A DNA stretch of 64,000 bases, taken from positions 273,793,930 through 273,857,929 of the forward strand of contig JARYHS010008074.1 of assembly GCA_031002005.1 (NCBI GenBank), in the 5' to 3' direction. Below the pieces are notes generated by a model. The model saw nothing but the letters and a program-made list of their open reading frames with translations. It was not told where the DNA came from and ran no database searches. Numbering within the stretch: the first letter of the stretch is position 1; each line of letters begins with the position of its first letter. Below are positions 58,986 to 64,000 of the stretch, one piece after another. The DNA comes from Vandiemenella viatica (taxonomy: Eukaryota > Arthropoda > Insecta > Orthoptera > Morabidae). A program made the translations under genes and the position numbers.

Positions 58986-60224
58986 ATATCAGTTAGTGGG
59001 CTATATGCAAGGTATTTCAGATAAATTTGGCAAGAGGATTCATGTTGATAATGTAGCAGTAGATCTTTCTAAGGATTTTGTCTGAGTGAGTCATAAAATG
59101 GTATTAAAAAAGGTGAAAACAATTGGAGTGGATGAAAAAGTGACTTGTTGAGTAGAGGAATTCTTAAAACGTATAAAGAAAAGTTAGTTTAGTAAATACA
59201 ATATCAACAGAGCTGAAAGTGAATATGGGAATGCAACAGGGTAGTATATTGTGACAATTTTTATTCATTATTGTGTTTACGGTTTACAGCCAGAAATTAG
59301 TTTGTTTGCGGATGAACTAATGGTACATAATAGGATCAAAACGGGAGAAGAATGTCAACAGCTGCAAGATGACCTGGGCAGTATACCTAATTTGGTAACT
59401 TAACATGTAATGAAGATAAATGCCAAAAAGAGACAGATTATTAGGTACACAGATAAAAAATTAAAGGTTAATTATTATTTTTTGGGTGGGGTCATAATTG
59501 CTTGTAGAAGACGTTAAATGTAAATATCTTGGCGTAACATTTGATGATAAACGCAACTGGGCAGGGTACGTAGAACAGGTGGCAGGAAAAGTTTTCAAAA
59601 TCCTTCACTTATCGGAAAGTGTGAGGAAATAGGGTAAAAAAATTTTGGTCACGCCATTGTTTCAGTATGGTGGCGTAGTATGAAACACTTCCGGTATTTA
59701 ATACAGGAGTTGCTGAGGTGCAAAGAAATGCTGCTAGATTTGTCTTTGGAAATTACTGCAGAACAAACTTTTTAAATTACATGATGAAGGAGCTGGAATG
59801 GCATTCACTGGAGAGTGAAGAGATTGATGGGAGTGTACGTGGCGTATATTATATATTAATAATGAGGCGTGTAAAGATATTAGTGGAAAAACTAAGAGAG
59901 GGGTATGTAAAGGATAAGGTGACCATGAGTACAAGCTGGCATTCAATTTCAGGCAGAAGTATGTGAGAGAATTTTCTTTCATAGGAAGGATGTCAGGGAT
60001 TGGAATAAATTTTCCAGTGAACTAATGAATAATTTACCAAAAACGCTGAAGGAATTTAAAAAAAAAAAACGCTTGTAGAAGACAAAGATAGGCGGGTATG
60101 ACAAGGGAAATAATGGATTTATAGGTAAATTACCACCGGAGCGTATGCTCCATCGCAATTCAATGAGGAATACTAACGTCATTGCAAGCAAATCGGTATT
60201 TTCGATTGATCGTAACTTCTGTTA

Positions 60225-61075
60225 TTCTGAAGCAGGCATCTATGTAGAAACAATTAACTTTATCTCGTAGGTTGTGTTGAAAGATAGGATGAAAGGAGTT
60301 AGGATATGAAACATAGAATCAAAATGTATGAAAGTTAGATCAGAAGTGCTTCAAAATAAATTATATAAGACATTGTCGTTCACTATTTTAATGAATGATT
60401 GCGTTGCTGGTTTACAGTCAGAAGTTAGGTATTCTGCTAATGATATAGTATTTGATTATGATATAATTGTGAACAACTATATGAGGAACTTGACAGGTTA
60501 TGTGATTGGGTGGGTCAAGATGGTACAATAAATGTCAAAAAGTGTCAGACATCATAATAATGGTTTTGTACGATTACAAAATGGAGGAGGAAAGTGTAAA
60601 GCGTAAATATCTTGACCTATCCTTTGATGATAAACTTAGTTGGACCGGTGTTCTGTATTTACTGGAGAGGGTGATAAGTAATGTGTAGTTACTGTGATAC
60701 AAATATTTGGTTTAGGGAGCAACAAGATTTGTTTGTGCAGATTACCTTGGAACTCATTCAGTAACTGATGCGATAATGAAGCTGGCATGGTGGGGGCACT
60801 GGAAGATTAGAGGCGGGTGAAGAGTGCTGGGATTGCGTAAGGCGTATGTTAGCGATAAAGCCTGGACAGATATTGGTAGAAGAATTAGGACTATCACATG
60901 GAAGGGAAGAAATAACCGTTGCCCTAGTAGTTGATTTTATTTTGTAGGTAAGGGAGTCTGTTACTGGCATAAATTAACAAGGGATATGCTCAAACACTTG
61001 CCTCAAATATTGAAAGAATTTAAACAAAAATTAATGAGACGCAGAACGACGTGTGTAGTGAAATTGCTCCATCAC
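60225..61075 (+). pseudogene. second LINE copy, 3' part only
   Basis: It repeats the last third of the LINE just upstream: CVAGLQSEVRYSANDIVF (near 60400), KRKYLDLSFDDKLSWTG (near 60598) and ATRFVCADYLG (near 60725). It ends at LPQILKEFKQK (near 61000-61030), which corresponds to the end of the first copy. It has stops and shifts. The two copies are diverged, so they are separate insertions or an old duplication. Confidence 0.7.
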
Positions 61076-61084
61076 TATTAATCA

Positions 61085-62169
61085 ACAGTAATAATTAATA
61101 ATAACTTCCAGTCAATCGTATCGAGAATAAACTCCAATCGAACCATTTCAAATATAGGGCCTTTTCGTGGGCTCCAGCATGGTTAACTACTTTTTATGCA
61201 TAGTTGAAGAACTACGCTTTATTTTTCTAATTAAATCATTTTATTTACTTTATTGAAGATCTAATACGAAGACTCATAATAATTTTTCCTAACTAAGCAA
61301 TGGTCACCTACTTGTTAAAGAACAATATACTTCTGAACTGGTCACAATGAAGTAAATAAAACAGGTTACTAAGGGTTTATTACGGTCAAGAAAGTGGGAA
61401 TTAAAAATCAATATGATTTTATTCATTGTAATTTCGTTTTCTATATAACAGAAACATGATACCTTTATCGTTGGTTATTCATTTGTGGACTTCTACATAG
61501 TTTGTGTTTCAGCAGTGAAGAGTAGGACACTAACGCCTGCCATCTGCCCGACTTGCTACGCGGGCTTCGTCTAGTCAAGGACAGCCCGTCACTAATTTTT
61601 ACAAGAGCAAAGGGGCTAATGACGTCATAATACTACGGCAGTCAATCGTAAAACGAATTATTTTCAAGCAATAATGAGATTATAACACATCTTGTACCAT
61701 TATTTTCAAGTAGTAATTAGTAGAATATTGGTAGTAATTAGTAGTATATTACAACCTGGACCAGCATGACACTGTCGAAATTATTTCGAAAAGTATTTCT
61801 AGTGGTGACTTGCGTTTGACTACTGCAGTATTATGATGCCAATTCTTTGCGGAATCGTGATCTATAGTAATCCCGAGTAGATACTGACAGCCACACTAAA
61901 AGTCGATTTCGCTCTGTTCTCATTATTCACTTGTTGACAACTTATTAACTCTTGAACTACCACTGCCAATCCTCAGCAATATTCGGCATTTGCTGTAGAC
62001 GAGGGACGTTATTTCCATCAATCCCTGCCCTTGCTACACTACAAATTCACTCTTCCGACTGGTAGTTAGGAACAGACGAAAACACCTGCTGTTGTTCTAC
62101 AGCGTCACAGGAGTTGGTTCAGCTGTCTGATTAAATTACTGCAAAGCGCAGTTTCCACTAAAAGCCCGA
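61085..62169. other. spacer
   Basis: No gene or repeat recognised. Confidence 0.4.
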
Positions 62170-62425
62170 TTTTTTTTTTTTTTTTTTTTACTTATGGCTT
62201 TACGCCTCGTCGACGGCTAAGGTCATTAGAGGCGGGATGGGACTGCGGACAAGGAACGGGAAGGAATTCGGCCATGGCCTTTTTGAAGGAAGCATCCCGG
62301 CATTCGCCTGGAGTGATTTGGGGAAACCATGAAAAACACAAATCTGGATGCCCGGACGGGGATTCGAACCTGCGTCCTCCCGAATGCCAGGCCAGAACGT
62401 TAACCGTTCACCCACCACGCTCGGT
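62170..62425 (-). repeat. tRNA-derived SINE family A, full length
   Basis: This is the most complete copy. The minus strand starts at 62425 with ACCGAGCGTGGTGGGTGAAC (A-box zone), then GGTTCGAATCC (B-box, near 62364-62374), the body, and a 20-base A-tail (T-run 62170-62189). Confidence 0.9.
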
Positions 62426-63297
62426 CCGACATTGTCGCAATACCGATACAGTGTCCCTTCATGTGCCGTCTCTTGTGAAGAGAGCGATCTAATAACTTTA
62501 AATTTTCCTACAATTTATGTTTTCTTTTGTTTTGAAAAAGAAATCCTGACTCATTTTCATGCCCGCAGATAGCTTCAATGTCACTTATGAAACAATAAGT
62601 ACATTAATGCCAGTTTATCATCAGAAAGGTATGACGTGAGAAGAGGAATGATATATACCCTGTGCCTTACATCCGTCTATACAGAGTTTGGAATAAACAG
62701 GGAAAGAACGGGAAATGTCAGGAGCAATTAATTATTTGATGTTCAGATAGAAGCTTAACAACTCTCAGCATACACCATTCGCAAATGAAGTTGAGCTCAG
62801 AATCCCAAATTAGCTTATCAGATCAACTTGCTCCATACACAAATATTTTTGTCCTTAAAAACTTGATTACACAATGGTTATGTTTGCATTACCTTCAAAT
62901 TTTAGTAATCACATGTTATAGTTGTTTAGAGCCGTCTGGTAGCTCGTTGGTTATGTCTGTCATATTTGTGGAAGGGCTTTCTGAGTCTGGTAACATTAGA
63001 AACATCATAGAAACCATTTCAATGCCTAAAATTTGAACTGACGTTTCTGGTTAATGTTTTATTAGTCTGATAGTTTTAAAAGACTGTTAATTTATTAAAA
63101 GACTGTTAACACTTAAAATATCTAGACTCTTTAAATGTTACTTTTTATATTGAATGTAAGGTCTGTAAGTAATTATAGAATGTTGTGTACTACATTTTGT
63201 CAGTATAGCAAGCATTAAATAGAAACAAGTGATTAATGCGCTTGCTTTCAAAAGTTTGCTGCCCCAGTCAAGTAGGAATTTTTTAAAGTTGTGAAAT
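62426..63297. other. spacer
   Basis: No gene supported. An 83-codon open frame at 62785-63036 has no recognisable domain. Confidence 0.4.
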
Positions 63298-63440
63298 ATG
63301 CCAGGTTGTTTTATGGTTCGGATTCCACGTTAAACTGTAGGTAACTTTGAACTATGCCAGGTTGTTTTATGGTTCGGATTCCACGTTAAACTGTAGGTAA
63401 CTGGCTGTCCTATCTCTGACACAATTGCTTAGTATGCCTT
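63298..63440 (+). repeat. SINE family B piece with a 56-bp tandem duplication
   Basis: The 56-bp unit ATGCCAGGTTGTTTTATGGT... at 63298-63353 is repeated from 63354. It contains CACGTTAAACTGTAGG, shared with the SINE at 38019. The tRNA-like head is missing. Confidence 0.7.
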
Positions 63441-64000
63441 GTTTGGGAGGATTTAACCAACCTTCGGCTTGTAGAGTAAATTAGTTTTTTTTTAATGGTT
63501 GTATGAGCAAAGGACGATTCTGCACAAGATACGGCTTGTTAAGAATTTTACGATGAATGCTTAGTGGCGTTATAAATTCTTTGCTCGAGTGCTAACACGG
63601 ATATAATCTAAATGTATTCTCATCTCACGTACATGAATACCAAATTCTGATGCATAAAAAAGTGAATAATCCTGTTTTTCAGTGATTAAGTTCCACATAA
63701 TGGTGTTGGTGGGCGTTCATCGTCTCTCTCATATCAAGAGCAGGTCTGCTGTCTATAAGATAATCGTATGAGTCAGTCGGCTCGGATAACTATTTTTCAC
63801 GTTTATCAAATGTATACAGGCGAATTTCTCATAGTCAACAACATAAATGTAGTCAATATTTTAAATTAGATTTTGGCTTCTGTGGCCATTCAACGGCGAC
63901 CGGATTGTATAGGCTAGTGCAGCCGGCTGAATGCACGAATGAATATTTTTTTCTAGACCACAATATGAAATGACGTGAGGATTTGGAAGATTTAGTGTGG
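63441..64000. other. AT-rich spacer
   Basis: Nothing recognised. Confidence 0.4.

Larger units (their letters stand above)
57471..60100 (+). pseudogene. LINE (CR1/jockey-type) ORF2, heavily decayed
   Basis: Pieces are in the expected order. MAIIGGDLNLPNVSW near 57549 is endonuclease with the catalytic GDLN. VENYRPISLTSVMEKL near 58540-58590 is the RT start. DLSKDF near 59060 and SLFADELM near 59305 (FADD mutated) follow. CKYLGVTFDDKRNWAGYV lies near 59520, QRNAARFVFGNY near 59720, and FSSELMNNLPKTLKEFKKK near 60010-60065 is the conserved end. Stops and shifts are frequent. Sequence at about 58605-58980 is foreign and interrupts it. Confidence 0.8.

Overview
The window looks like intergenic or intronic DNA from a large, repeat-rich insect genome. 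The evidence is tRNA-derived SINEs with A-tails, mariner/Tc1/hAT/Transib DNA transposons, non-LTR retrotransposon debris, and an insect-type endogenous retrovirus with an envelope gene. AT-rich spacer lies between them. A polyneopteran source (stick insect, cockroach or orthopteran type) is a guess from the SINE style only. I could not support any intact host gene. One run of exactly 1000 N (20435-21434) is an assembly gap.

Layout. 0-9 kb: a SINE (576-820), a broken mariner transposase (about 5120-6139, minus), a Transib-like element (6445-8196) that splits a SINE in two, then a Tc1-like remnant (8308-8690). 12-15 kb: a palindromic MITE with C-runs and a hAT deletion derivative (13490-14724) with an 8-bp target duplication. 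18.6-19.5 kb: a decayed LINE. 21.4-31.1 kb: two copies of a transposon family with GGATTGCAATCC ends in opposite orientation. Their outer 8-bp flanks are reverse complements of each other, which suggests an inversion between the copies. Between them sits a young LTR retrotransposon on the minus strand (21672-29099) with 1.47-kb LTRs and a deleted pol. 33-41 kb: SINEs, a mariner remnant, two LINE fragments and a GC-rich minisatellite. 44.86-56.11 kb: a hAT transposon (TSD CCTGTCAC) into which a complete errantivirus-like endogenous retrovirus has inserted (45294-53939, TSD AGAA). 57.5-61.1 kb: one long and one short decayed copy of a LINE. The long copy is interrupted by sequence that can fold as a hammerhead ribozyme (58811-58856). 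62-63.5 kb: two more SINEs.

The elements act as independent parasites. The endogenous retrovirus keeps open gag and env frames, but pol is broken by one stop and several one-base shifts. The strongest leads for follow-up are: (1) the Transib-like element, whose ends begin with the V(D)J-type heptamer CACAGTG, are flanked by CGGCG, and enclose a RAG1-like C-terminal fragment; (2) the hammerhead fold; (3) the target-duplication swap marking a probable inversion; (4) the retrovirus nested in the hAT element with an intact env.
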